A DNA stretch of 64,000 nt, from NCBI GenBank assembly GCA_029817715.1, contig JARUPY010000189.1:124001-188000 (forward strand), given 5' to 3'. This DNA comes from Melastoma dodecandrum (taxonomy: Eukaryota > Streptophyta > Magnoliopsida > Myrtales > Melastomataceae). The number at the start of each line of letters is the position of its first letter. Position 1 is the first letter of the stretch. The notes beneath the pieces are model-generated. The model saw only the letters and a list, made by a program, of their open reading frames with translations. It was not told the origin of the DNA and searched no databases. This document shows positions 1 to 10,282 of the stretch, one piece after another. The translations under genes and the position numbers were made by a program.

Positions 1-854
1 AAAGTGACAATCAAGTACTAAAACTACCAGTGGTCTCCAGGACTCTCACAAAAACCATTCAGCAAAAAATTGTAGGAGTACTTGAATAAAGTTCATGCAT
101 TAACCTGATCCTTTCCAGATCTCTAGCAGAATTAAGATTCTCCATACGGCTTGACATGAAGAGTATAATCTGGTCCAAAGTACTCGTAATATTCATTGTA
201 TGGCGAGTGTCAGGTTCAACGTCAACTACTACAGCTGTCTGTTGCAGACAATTGTAGAAAGATTTGTAAATAGCTGCCCCACCTACATACAAGAAGACAA
301 TGTATTGATACCCAAAAGATAGAGAAGGGGAGACCTCATATCACCAACAACGTGCAACGTTCCTCATTGTATACCCTCCACCCAATACCATCAGCGGAAC
401 GTTATATGATCTAAGAAAACAAAGATAATCTGCATGTCCTTTGACTGAAAGATTAAATCAACCCAGCCGGTCACCAGACAAAGAATCAGCCCCACATTGA
501 AGGACCACTGCATCAGGCTGATATACTTCCATAACTTTTTGGATGATAGGACGAATCATCACGCGAAAGCTTTCATCATCAATCCCGTCACTAAGCGGCA
601 CGTTAAGGGCATAGTTCTTACTGGAATCTGCCCCAATATCCTAAATGTGTCTAATACCAGGAAAGAAATCGCCAAATTTGTGAAAGGACACGATCATGAC
701 TCTATCGGTGGTGTAAAAAGCCTCCTCAACCCCGTCACCATGATGGACATCGATATCGACATAGAGGATGCGCTGAAAACACATAGATATCAGGTAAATG
801 AAAAACTTCTAATAGAAAATAGCAAATAATCTAATACACAGGGCATGTCTAGCC

Positions 855-1660
855 AGTGATGTTAAGGCGCACCCAGTGCTATGGCGCGCCTAATGCAATA
901 AGGCGTGCGGGGCAGGCTTGAGCGCCTTAGAGGTCCCCGGGAGTGCGTCATTAAGAAGGCGCGCGCCTAAGGCGCAAGGCGCCCTTAAAAGGGTCGGGTG
1001 TTTTAGTTTTGCCCTACCCGTCCGGCGTCCTCCTCTTCCTCTCCCGCACATTGCCAGCTGGGTCAGTCCACCTTCTCCTTTGGCTAGCTTGGAATTCCTC
1101 GTTTTTTTAGCTGCTACACCGTTTCCGTGGTGTTTGTGTGTTGCAGGATGTTTGTTTTAATGTTATTGCATCTATGAATTTGTGTTATTGTTGGTTGGTT
1201 CTTTGTTCTGCTCATCCATCAAGGCTGTCACAAGATTGGATCGGAATCATTATTGGTTTGTTTTTTGTTGGTTCATCATTGGTTCTTTGTTGGTTTCAAT
1301 TTTTAGAAATGAATTCATCTGCAACTCCCAAATCGACGAAAAGGGACATTGGATGGAAGTACAACATCTTGAAGGATCCAAATGATTCAAAAGTGGTCAA
1401 GTACATATTATGTGATGAGTTTGATTATTAGTTAGTTATCTTTTGGTGTCATTTTATTATGTGGATCTTTTATTGTCATTTTGTTATGGATATTTTGATG
1501 TCATTTTGTTATGGATTGGTTAAACTCTTTTAAGCTTAGATTTGGATTTAATACAATTACAAATCATATATATTAAATATTTTTCCATATGTACGCCTTA
1601 ATCACAAAGGCGCGCCTTGGCACCTCCGGCGATAAGGAGGGTTTGCGCCTCGGGTGTGCC
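855..1660 (+). repeat. Left arm of fold-back hAT-like element
   Basis: This arm is the inverted partner of 1661-2672. For example, the stretch around 1149-1210 reads back as the complement of about 2212-2274. It contains the hAT BED-like reading frame on the plus strand. At its inner end it lacks the terminal TTAACAACATT that the other arm has. Confidence 0.8.
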
Positions 1661-2672
1661 CAATGTTGTTAAGGCGCACCCCAAGCGCAAACCCTCCCTA
1701 TTGCCCGAGGCACAAGACGCAGTGCCCAAGACGCACCTTTGTGATTAAGACGCACATTTAGAAAAATATGTAATAAATTGCACTAAATCCAATTTCAAGT
1801 TTAAAAGAGTTTAACTAATCCATAACAAAACGAGATCCATGACATTAAAATATCTATAATAAAATGACATCAAAAGATAACTAACTAATATTCCATGAGT
1901 TCACTCATCATTGTGAGTTCATCCCTTCCTCGGGACATTTAGTGCATGATCTTGCATTTCTGAATGATCCTATTTGATATTGCTTTGCGCGATGAAATAC
2001 CATCTCCGGACACGTATCCACAGAACATGCACGTGACCACGTTTGAATCATTTGGATCCTTCAAGAAGTGGTACTTTCATCCAATGTCCCTTTCGTCGAT
2101 TTCTGAGATGCGGATGAATCCATTCATGAAAATTGAAACCAACAAAGAACAAAAAACCAATGATAAATCAACAAAAAACAAATAATCCAATCCAATCTTG
2201 TGACAGCGGGCAGAACAAAGAACCAACCAACAATAGCACAAACTCATAGATGCAATAACATTAAGACAAACGACCTGCAACACACAAAGACCACGGAAAC
2301 GGGATAGCAGCTAAAAAAAGGCCGACCATAAAGTCTGCCAATGTTGAAGCATTAGTAAACCCTGATGCCTATAACTCAGAGATGCTCGCAAGCGAAGAAT
2401 TCCAAGCTGGCCAAAGGAGAAGGTAGACTGACCCAGCTGGCGACGTGCAGGAGAGGAGGAGGAGGACGTCGGGAGAGAGAGGAGGAGGAGGACGTCAGGC
2501 GGGTAGGGCAAAACTAAAACACCCTACCCTTTTAAGGGCGCCTTATTTGCGCCTTGCGCCCTGGGCGAGCGCCTTTCCGCTCCTTCTTAATGGCGCACGC
2601 TCGGGGACCTCTAGGGCGCTCCAGCCGCGCCCCGCACGCCTTATTGCCTAGGCGCGCCTTTGATAACATTGT
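1661..2672 (-). repeat. Right arm of fold-back hAT-like element
   Basis: This arm is inverted relative to 855-1660. It starts internally with CAATGTTGTTAAGGCGCACC, which looks like a true element terminus, and ends at the 8 bp duplication. It carries about 70 bp (roughly 2322-2393) with no counterpart in the left arm. Confidence 0.8.
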
Positions 2673-3526
2673 GCCTAGCTATAACCGATTACTTAAAAGG
2701 GTGAAAGAGAACGAAGCCCTCACATGATATCATACTAGGAGACATATAGGAAGAACCAGGCAGTAAACACTCATGTATTACCCAATTTCTGAAAAGAAAT
2801 TGTAACCTCATGCCTCTTGGATTATAGTAGTTTTGGTTGCTTTGATCACATCGACCAGGTTGACAATTTGTTTACCACAGGCGTGCAAATCATCCCGGAA
2901 CTCTCTACTATGGTAGGTTGAGGCATTCCACGTGCTATCAAGGACAATGAATGGAAATAAGAAATAACAATACATGGCAATTCAGTTCAATTCATCCTAT
3001 TGTTGAGCAGACAATCTCATCAGAAAACAAGGATAAGATATGGACGGTGAACCTTGAGTAACTCCTGGATGCCAAGAACAGTGTCGTTAACTTAGCAGAA
3101 GCCAGAGGCCTCAGCCTTCTTGGCGTGGGGGAGGCCCCGGCCCAATTGAGAGCAATATCAGCGTCACGGAGGTTAAGCTTGACTGCGGCACCAATGGAAC
3201 CGCCGGCGGAAGCCTCACAGAAGGGGAAGAGGCCGTCGAAAACGGGACAGTCCTCCCCGACGTTGAAGGGCTTGAGCTGCCGAGGGAGGGAGGGATCGGA
3301 GTGGATGAGGTTGGGGGAAACGGAGGAGAGGAAGGAGACATAGTCATCGGAGTGGAAGCGGCGGAAATCGTCGGGGGAGGCAGGGAAGGGGCGGAGGATC
3401 TCGAGGCGGCGATGGAGGTAATAGTGGACGATGAGGTTGTGAGCCATGCGGATGCGGTGGGGCTTCATAGGGTGGCCCTAGCAGTAGTAGTATGTCTCCA
3501 ATGGATGGCTCGTAGAAGTAGCTCAC

Positions 3527-4389
3527 CCTCCGCTTCCGTGCATGACGACGACGGCAGCGACGTTCCGCTCCTCTCCTCCTCCGCCATCCCCCTCCTCACC
3601 CTTTTTTCTTGCTAGGGTTTTCCCACGCGCTGGAAATGGAAGATAATCCCCTTTTCTCTTTTGCCCGCGCAAATTTCTCCCGGCTAAAATTTTTTAATGA
3701 ATGTTTTTATATCTCATGGGTAATAAAGAAACAGAAGTCCGGCCCATTATAATTGGATGGTCCATTGGGCCCAATAAGATAAAGTTTAGGCTCTCTATTA
3801 GCAGCTGCTGCTTCTTGAAGCCATGGCATGGAATGGAATGGTAAGTTGTAACCTCCCCACCTACCCCTTTCTTTTTCTCATAGGTGAGTGAACAGCAACC
3901 CAACCCAATGTTGGGAGAGAGCTTCTTCATGTGTGGTACCTTTCATGGCTACACCCCCAATTCCTAAAGGCGGTCGCATTGGCAACGGGAACTAACACAG
4001 TTCCATACACCACACGCTTGTTATCTTCAACTGATCATCCTTTACATGGCCAATCCTCCTAATGCTTCTCGTATCCAAACTCAGCTCTGGGACTTTGCGT
4101 GTTTGGAGTTAACCCAAAACAAAACAACATCAACAAACACACATCTTGGAAACAGTATTACTTCCTTAATTACAGCGCCAACCAGCACCAGTTTTCCCAT
4201 ATAAGGAGACTCTCGGTTGTTCCCTTGGCGGATATCTTTCACTATTTTCGGCCCTCCTGTTCAGTTTTCCATGGTTATTCCTGGAGGCTGGGACTTAGTT
4301 GCTCCTCTCGAGCGTTTGGCCTACAAGCTGATCCATGACATCCCATGAAAATGTCAGAGAAAATGGTTCTGGAATGAAAAAACGAAAGA
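3527..4389. other. Intergenic region
   Basis: This lies between the HDAC pseudogene 5' end and the 3' end of the USP-fold gene. The first 130 bp would have been the leader and promoter of the dead HDAC gene. The last 200 bp or so is probably 3' UTR of the USP-fold gene. No coding, RNA or repeat signal was recognised. Confidence 0.5.
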
Positions 4390-5783
4390 TCAATTTGACT
4401 TGCCTGAGAAGCATCCAAGCTCAAAGAATTTCCTCTCATGGTGGTCGCTGCCTCTTCTTGTTTCGGATAATGCAGAAGGATTCAATTGATTACTCGGCTC
4501 CTCAGGCTTTTGAAGGTCTGCGTTTTTCTGCCCGTCGTAGACAATAATGACATTACAGTAGTCCGGAGCACTCTTCTGCACTATTTCTCCTTTCATCTGC
4601 TTCTTCTTCATCAGTCTCCTCGCATATTGACAGGAACATGACAGTTAAGTGAAAAAATTCTCAGGGCCACTGTTCTTCCCCCAAAACAAATTGGCCGGCC
4701 TTAGCCTATACCTCGGATATGGTGGTGCTCTTCTCATTCCCATTACTAGTTTGTTGATGTTAAGGACAGGGATGAGAGCAAGAATTGCTTTTGTAACCGA
4801 CTTATGCTCGATGAGCACTGTATCTACATTCACCTGCAGCTATGCCAGCAAACCACCTAAATACGCCAGTCATGCAGAATTCACAAGTATTGAAGGCATC
4901 AGATACACATAGGCAGGGGGTATTTTGACCTTAGCATCGGCACAGAGCCGAATGTACTTCTGCAGAGTGTTTCTCCTCCTGTTATTCTCTTCGTTGACGT
5001 AAACTCTGACCTGGTCTTCATTTAGTTGGTTTCTGGACAACCTCCCAACTAATTCACAAAGAATTAGACAAGACGCGGTCAGGGAGTTCGATCCTTTTGC
5101 ATTGACACAAGGGGAATTAACCAAGAAGTTTCGTACAAATTAAGAACCTAATCACAAGAAATATCAGCACTGACAAAAAAAAAATACTTTTGCTGTCAAG
5201 AGAAAGAATCAACCAATTGGGTGTTTTCAGAATGTCATCACAGGATTAAATACCCAGAAAAGGAATCACCCTAGGGGGTAAAGTGATTACATCACTCTCG
5301 ATTAGCAACTTAGGCCAGACAGCATGGATCACACGGCAGCTAAAGATTTCGCTGGTAAAGTCATACGAGGGACTACAGTACTCGGATGGACCAGACCTCA
5401 GAATGAGCTGAATCAAGTCACTTATGAGCATTCCACACCTCAAAATGAGATCTTTTATCACACCCACGAATCCATCGTCAGAGAAAAACCCGGAAAACAG
5501 TGCGCGCGCGCGCGCGGGGGTATATATAGATTTCGCAACCGACCTGGGGTGTTGATGTGAGTGATGGGGGGAAGATATGGACGAGGAAGACACGAGAGCC
5601 AGGGAAGAGGCAGCAGTGATCGAGGGCCCATTTGAGTACATCCAGGTCATCAGCCTCGTTACCAACCGCCACATAGACATCGTTGACGGCCGTCACATCC
5701 TCCCTTTCCTCACCAATCTCCACTATCTCCGGAGGCACCGTCGCAGCGTTGCCGTTCTCCGCCTGCAACCAATTCTCCTCCAT
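4390..5783 (-). CDS. Stand-alone USP-fold (adenine nucleotide alpha hydrolase-like) protein
   Basis: Four exons on the minus strand (5783-5540, 5048-4930, 4833-4712, 4618-4390) join in phase to about 237 aa. The protein matches the universal-stress-protein domain found at the N-terminus of plant U-box/kinase proteins (PUB52-like) and in their single-domain relatives. Visible blocks are VYVAVGNEADDLDVLKWALD, GSRVFLVHIFPP, QVRVYVNEENNRRRN, LQKYIRLCADAKV, VDTVLIE, ILALIPVLNINKLVMGMRR and SAPDYCNVIIVYDGQ. No protein kinase or U-box domain follows. The start is the first ATG (MEENWLQ) ahead of an acidic leader. Introns 2 and 3 have clear GT-AG borders with matching phases. The exon 1 donor (GTCG/GTTGCG) is weak; it was chosen because only it restores the frame, so the TPQVVGRLS junction is the least certain point. 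The molecular function of this subfamily is not settled; nucleotide binding is likely from the fold. Confidence 0.8.
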
Positions 5784-6462
5784 TTTTACTCGTACGTTTC
5801 TCGTCTAGCGGGTGAAGGTTACAAAAACAGATGGGGGTGAGTGTTTGGTCGTGGGATCCAATGAGGAACCAAATGGGGAAAAGTGAACGCAGGTGGAGGG
5901 GAAAGACAGATTTGTGTTTTGTCTTGTTTCTGGGAGCAAAGTGCCAGTAATAAACAAATCATGACTAAACTATCAGCCGTCGTAGAGAGTTTGCGGGCCG
6001 AGTGGAGTGGAATCAGGAATCGGATCAAAAGGTGGTTGGTGGTCCAATGTAGAAGAAGCAAGATGCCACCCCGCCATCCCTTCTTTTTTATCACCTGCTT
6101 GGTAGTGTTCAGTGGAATGCAGGGGATATTCAGCTGAGGAAGCCCCAGGTGCAGCAGCATCTTCACAGGAGCCCAACATTTGTTAAGGGGGGCCTTCAAT
6201 TTCACCTTTAGCTCACTTCACTCCTCTTTGATAGGAAGGACTATTTCATCCATGCTTGCCTTCCTTGATTATAAAATACGTCAAAATTGCTCCCAACATT
6301 CAGTCCCGTCCACCATATTTTACATGTATATTGCCATAATCCCTTGAGTTGAGTCCCCTTATTCCAATCTATGCATTTGCCTCCAGATCTCAGCTTCAGA
6401 CAAGCCAAAAGTAGAAGCCCACCATCAGATCTGCATCAGGAATGCAACTGCCACTGACAACA
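5784..6462. other. Intergenic region
   Basis: This is promoter and 5' leader of the USP-fold gene (transcribed leftward) followed by the probable 3' UTR of the PPR gene. Several short open frames occur but none resembles a protein family. No repeat was recognised. Confidence 0.5.
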
Positions 6463-8121
6463 TCAAGAGACCATGGACATGCCCGGAGTTTTAGATCGTT
6501 CTACACCGATCCCGTCCCTCAACTTCTTCACATCAGACCACCTCTCGTTACCAGCATATATGTTCGAAAGCATAACCTGATAAGCAACCTTCTCTGGCTC
6601 GATTCTGTATAGCTGCCTGGCTACAAAGTCAGCCATTATGGTGTCGCCGTGCATTTCGCAGCAAGACAATAGCGCACCCCATATTCCAGGATCTACTGGG
6701 ACTGGCAAAGCCTTGACAAAATTGCACGCCACCTCCAGTTCTCCCTCCATTCCGAGAATCTTCACCATGTAAACATAGTGCTCAGTCATGGGAGGAATGC
6801 AGAACTCATCCATCATTCTTCGAAATACCTCCCTGCCCTCTTTTCCCAGGCCTGCATGGTAACAAGCAGAAAGAAGGGCGGAAAATGTACCCGCATCGGG
6901 CCTTACTCTCACATCCAGCAGCATTTCCTCAAAAATCATGAAAGCCTTAGATGCTTGTCCATGCAACCCAAGACCTGAAATCACGGAGTTGTACGCAACT
7001 GTGTTTTTCTCCACCATATTCTTGAAAACATGCAATCCCGTGTCCCATTTGCCACACTTCATATACATGTCAACAAGTGTGGAAAAAATAATCACTTCAG
7101 AATCCAGATTATGGCGAATAACAGAAGCATGAATCTCTTTCCCAGGTTTCGCATTGGCTAGTTGGGCTACTGCGACCACCACACCAGCCATTAACACCCG
7201 GTCTTCTTTCCAACTCTTGCTATTCATTTTCCTGAAGATTGAGAGCGCCTTCCCACTGTCTCCACATTGACAATAACCAGTTAACAAGGCGGACCATGCC
7301 ACCAAATCAGGTGCGAACAACTCATTAAACACCTTGTTCGCTAAATCTATCACCTTAAACCTAACATACATACTGACAAATGCACTGCCCACTTGATCAT
7401 GACTTACATATCCACTTCTGAAGCAAAGGGCATGTGTGCCTTGTCCAATGAGCATGTATTTCGAATCTGTGAAACCAGAGACTAAACCAACAAAGCTGTA
7501 GCCATCAGGGGATACTCCTAATGACCTCATTCTGTTAAACAATCTAAATGCATCTCCTCCCATCCCGCAAAAGCCATAACCATTTATCATAGAATTGCAC
7601 ATCACCAAGTCGTGGACGTACACTCCCTGGAACACCCTTTCTGCGACAGCGGCAAGACCCAGTCTCGAATAAGCATTTACAAGTGCACTACTACAAACAG
7701 CATCCCCATTAAAACCATTAGCAACTGCCTTAGCATGGACGACCCCTAGTCCATCAACTGTAAAACTGTCAGAGCATGCCCTTATAACACAAGCAAAGGT
7801 GAATCTATCAGGCTCTATGTCAGACTCAAGCATGCTTTTAAAAAATATGAAAGACTCTTCAAAGTTGTTTGCTTGAGCATACGCACGAATCATCGAGTTC
7901 CACAGAAACACACTTCTCAAGGGAGCTCTGTCAAACAGCCTCCGAGCGTATGATATTTGATCGTTCAGAGAATAAGACCTTACGAGCTTCGTCAAGTAAA
8001 ACGGTTCCTTCGAGAGGCCAGTGCTAATGATTAAAGCATGCAACTGTTTGGTTTTCAAGAGGGACAATCGCGGCAATTCAAGCAATCGTAAAAGGCCAAG
8101 AACTGGATCGAACGTCTTCAT
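6463..8121 (-). CDS. Pentatricopeptide repeat protein (PLS class), At1g64310-like
   Basis: This single-exon gene encodes 552 aa, with intronless structure typical of plant PPR genes. PPR proteins bind organellar RNA one base per repeat and act in editing, splicing or stability in mitochondria or plastids. The N-terminus (KTKQLHALIISTGL, YLTKLVRSYSLND) is the standard opening of PLS-class proteins. Repeats follow throughout, for example FLWNSMIRAYAQANNFEES, MCNSMINGYGFCGMG, VAWSALLTGYCQCGDSGKA and VAYNSVISGLGLHGQASKA. The C-terminus has E-motif features (WGALLSCCEMHGD, YQVMLSNIYAGNERWSDV, KKLRDGIGV) and ends in KTPGMSMVS. There is no DYW domain, so by itself it lacks the deaminase of editing factors. 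Overall order and length resemble Arabidopsis At1g64310. The stop of the next gene upstream on the same strand lies only 54 bp before this start. RNA target and organelle cannot be told from the sequence. Confidence 0.92.
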   Translation of the reverse strand: MKTFDPVLGLLRLLELPRLSLLKTKQLHALIISTGLSKEPFYLTKLVRSYSLNDQISYARRLFDRAPLRSVFLWNSMIRAYAQANNFEESFIFFKSMLESDIEPDRFTFACVIRACSDSFTVDGLGVVHAKAVANGFNGDAVCSSALVNAYSRLGLAAVAERVFQGVYVHDLVMCNSMINGYGFCGMGGDAFRLFNRMRSLGVSPDGYSFVGLVSGFTDSKYMLIGQGTHALCFRSGYVSHDQVGSAFVSMYVRFKVIDLANKVFNELFAPDLVAWSALLTGYCQCGDSGKALSIFRKMNSKSWKEDRVLMAGVVVAVAQLANAKPGKEIHASVIRHNLDSEVIIFSTLVDMYMKCGKWDTGLHVFKNMVEKNTVAYNSVISGLGLHGQASKAFMIFEEMLLDVRVRPDAGTFSALLSACYHAGLGKEGREVFRRMMDEFCIPPMTEHYVYMVKILGMEGELEVACNFVKALPVPVDPGIWGALLSCCEMHGDTIMADFVARQLYRIEPEKVAYQVMLSNIYAGNERWSDVKKLRDGIGVERSKTPGMSMVS

Positions 8122-8175
8122 TTACAGTTACTCTATCTTGCAATCGAAATCAAAATCCTAAGCGACGCGACGACT

Positions 8176-9186
8176 CTAGGTAAAGCTACACGGTGCCCAC
8201 ATGTCAACGTAACCCTTTAATGTCTTGGGGAGATTCTTCTTCCACTCATCCGCATCAGGCATATCACCCGTGAAAGCGAGAGAACTATCCTCCTTCCTAT
8301 TACCTAGGGTCAAAACAAACAACTTTTCACCGAAAACCTCGCGCATTGCCTTCAGGGTATCCTCCATAATTAACCTCCCATCCCTGGTCTTATCCTCAGC
8401 TTCGACACAACTGCCCCCAACATTCACCATCACCCTACCACCTTCCCTCAACCATCTCTTCAACTTCCGCCAAGTGTCCGGGTCCTGGAGCTCCGGAATA
8501 ACCACACCCCGGCTAAACAAATCAACGACAATACCCGCAAACCCATCCCTAACAGTGGACCTCAAAGCATCGCCGACATAAACAAAGATCCTATCTTTAT
8601 ATAGCTGCTCGACCTTCGAAAGGCCAAAATACTCCCTGGCAACGTCAATCACAAACGGGTCGAGCTCCCACCCGTGGACAACAACCCGAGGATACAACTC
8701 GAGGAGGAGCTTGGCGGCGGAGCCCGCACCGAAACCTAGGACGGCAATGGGCCCGGGGGGCAGTATCGGAGGCAGGGTAGCGAAAACGTCAAAGTAGGTC
8801 CCGGTGAAGGACTTGAGGAGGAAGGAAATGGAATGGATGTTCCCGGGGTTGTCAAGGAGGAGGAGGCGGGAGCCAGCGAAGGGGTGGTCAGCCCGGCGGG
8901 AGACCTCGAGAACGCGGATGTAGTTATAGCGGGACTTGAACTTGACTAGGAACTTGACGTCGTCGGCGGGGATGCCGTCCTCCTGGGTGGTGGTGGTGGT
9001 GGTAGGGGGGCGGTGGCCATGCTGTGATTTAGCGAATAAGTGGGTGGGGAAGGGCGGACGACCGGGGCGTGCTGTGAAGAAGGCTGTATATTGGAGGAGG
9101 GACGGGATGCGGTTGTGAAGGCGGAGGCGGTTAGGGAGGAAGTGGGGAATGTTGGGAGATGGCACTGATGTGGGAGGCGGAGACAT
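8176..9186 (-). CDS. Spermidine-synthase-like SAM-dependent methyltransferase, probably organellar
   Basis: A single-exon gene of 336 aa. The first 60 or so residues are rich in Ser, Pro, Arg and Thr and poor in acidic residues, consistent with a plastid or mitochondrial transit peptide. The rest has the Rossmann-type fold of the spermidine synthase/methyltransferase superfamily: a SAM-binding glycine loop (IAVLGFGAGSAAKLLLELYP, near residues 148-167), the acidic end of strand beta2 (VVHGWELDPFVIDVAREYFGL) and DRIFVYVGDAL. Motif IV-like IVVDLFSRG is followed by VMVNVGG. The residues expected for polyamine binding in true spermidine synthases are not evident, so aminopropyl transfer is not claimed and the substrate is unknown. 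The start is the first ATG, which gives the transit-like leader. It reads in the same direction as the PPR gene, with a 54 bp gap. Confidence 0.8.
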   Translation of the reverse strand: MSPPPTSVPSPNIPHFLPNRLRLHNRIPSLLQYTAFFTARPGRPPFPTHLFAKSQHGHRPPTTTTTTQEDGIPADDVKFLVKFKSRYNYIRVLEVSRRADHPFAGSRLLLLDNPGNIHSISFLLKSFTGTYFDVFATLPPILPPGPIAVLGFGAGSAAKLLLELYPRVVVHGWELDPFVIDVAREYFGLSKVEQLYKDRIFVYVGDALRSTVRDGFAGIVVDLFSRGVVIPELQDPDTWRKLKRWLREGGRVMVNVGGSCVEAEDKTRDGRLIMEDTLKAMREVFGEKLFVLTLGNRKEDSSLAFTGDMPDADEWKKNLPKTLKGYVDMWAPCSFT

Positions 9187-10282
9187 TTTGGAGACAGGTT
9201 TTCAGGACAGGGAAAGGCTGGTCGTGATTGGGAAGTCCCGATAGGACTGGGGGATGTGGGCTTTTCATTTGCAAGAAGATAGGGGATGGGCGGCGTGGGC
9301 CGTATGCGTGAGATAGGCGGCAGCGACAGCAGCAGCAGCCTCCTCCACCTAAAATCATCCACTCGTTAGGGGGTTTGATGATGGAAACGAACAATTCGTT
9401 TGGAGGGGGTGTCGTGTGACGTCCGAATGACATTTACCAGATATCAACGCTCAACAGACAAAAACTAGGAATCCCCACCCCAGTCCATTTCTTTTTTGCT
9501 TTTTGGGACCACCCCGAGCGAGTGCCATGCGTTTGTACCCAGGAAACTCCCAAACTCTCCCACCAACAAGAATCTGAAACCAGGACCATGATTTGCGACC
9601 CCCGTAATGGACGACCATCTCTCCTCTCCATCCATCGTTATCTTTTTTTTATTTCCTTCTTTTTATCTTCAACGAAACACACACACACCCCTAAATGAAT
9701 CTCGAATTTTCAAAACGTCGACATACAGAAACGTCCCCCAATCCCTTCAGCAGAAACATGCACCCACCCTGCAACCGTCGCCATGCCTCCCACCTGTCGT
9801 CTCCTCCATACCCCACCCACTTCTCCTCTCCTCCTTCCACGTATCCCTCTCTCCACATGACAAGCTGCAACTGGATTCAATGCACCGAAAATCGAGATCC
9901 TACGCAGCTGACAATACTTAACGGGAGAAAAATGTAATAAATAACCTTTAATTTTTTATACTTTTTTTGTTTCATTTCGCAAATGGGCGAAGAATTTTAT
10001 ACTTCTTCCGTACATTCAATTAAAATAATTAATATATTTAATAAAAATTACAAAATATAAATAGTAGAATTTTTGTAATATACGAATTAAGTCCACTAAT
10101 GAAATTTAATAAAAATATAGCTCATTAATAAAATTTGGTAAAAGTATGTATAAATATAGAAAGCCTATCAATCCAAAATCACATTATGTAAATTTCATTA
10201 TTCATATTTAACATGTATGAATATATGAAAGAAGAACGAAGTTCATCGATAATTTATAAAACACAAATATACTAGTAATCAA
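9187..10282. other. Intergenic region with AT-rich half
   Basis: 9187-9600 is promoter and leader of the methyltransferase gene. 9600-9930 is C-rich with short open frames that resemble nothing known. 9930-10280 is strongly AT-rich and free of genes. The short repeat that hosts the next transposon begins at about 10283. Confidence 0.5.

Larger units (their letters stand above)
855..2672. mobile_element. Fold-back hAT-like element (two inverted, non-autonomous arms)
   Basis: A roughly 1.8 kb element lies in an intron of the HDAC pseudogene. Its ends read AGTGATGTTAAGGCGC and, on the other strand, ACAATGTTATCAAAGGCGC. It is flanked by GTCTAGCC (847-854) and GCCTAGCT (2673-2680), which match at 6 of 8 positions, as expected for an aged 8 bp hAT target duplication. 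The subterminal regions are packed with GGCGC and GCGCC motifs. Each arm keeps a remnant of a BED zinc finger: about 1342-1428 on plus (RDIGWKYNILKDPNDSK) and about 2093-1920 on minus (RDIG, a stop, then KDPNDSNVVTCMFCGYVSG with a CxxC pair). This identifies the element as hAT-derived, since the BED domain is the usual DNA-binding end of plant hAT transposases. No dimerisation domain is present, so it could not move itself. Confidence 0.75.
59..3526 (-). pseudogene. HDA6-like: Decayed class I (RPD3-type) histone deacetylase gene, HDA6-like
   Basis: Three blocks on the minus strand match consecutive parts of an RPD3-class lysine deacetylase, which removes acetyl groups from nuclear histones. 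About 3526-3045 encodes the N-terminal part (MKPHRIRMAH, NVGEDCPVFDGLF, GGSIGAAVKLN). About 780-368 encodes the catalytic core ([56 protein letters not shown]). About 243-60 encodes the C-terminal core (YYEYFGPDYTLHV, MENLN). The GGSIGAAVKLN stretch favours HDA6 over HDA19. It cannot be functional. A one-base insertion and a TAG fall just before MKPHR, a frameshift follows NWAG, and a TAA replaces Tyr in GFCYVND. Further in-frame stops lie after FFPGIRHI, at the Cys of DRLGCFN and in RCWCYE, and two more frameshifts sit in the last block. Splice-site positions are kept (CAG before RILYVD, GAG/GT after WCYE), so it is a duplicated gene rather than a processed copy. The central intron carries a fold-back transposon. 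Confidence 0.9.

Noticed and set aside
918..1160. Open frames in the GGCGC-rich ends of the fold-back element
   Set aside because: They lie in subterminal transposon repeats; composition explains their openness.
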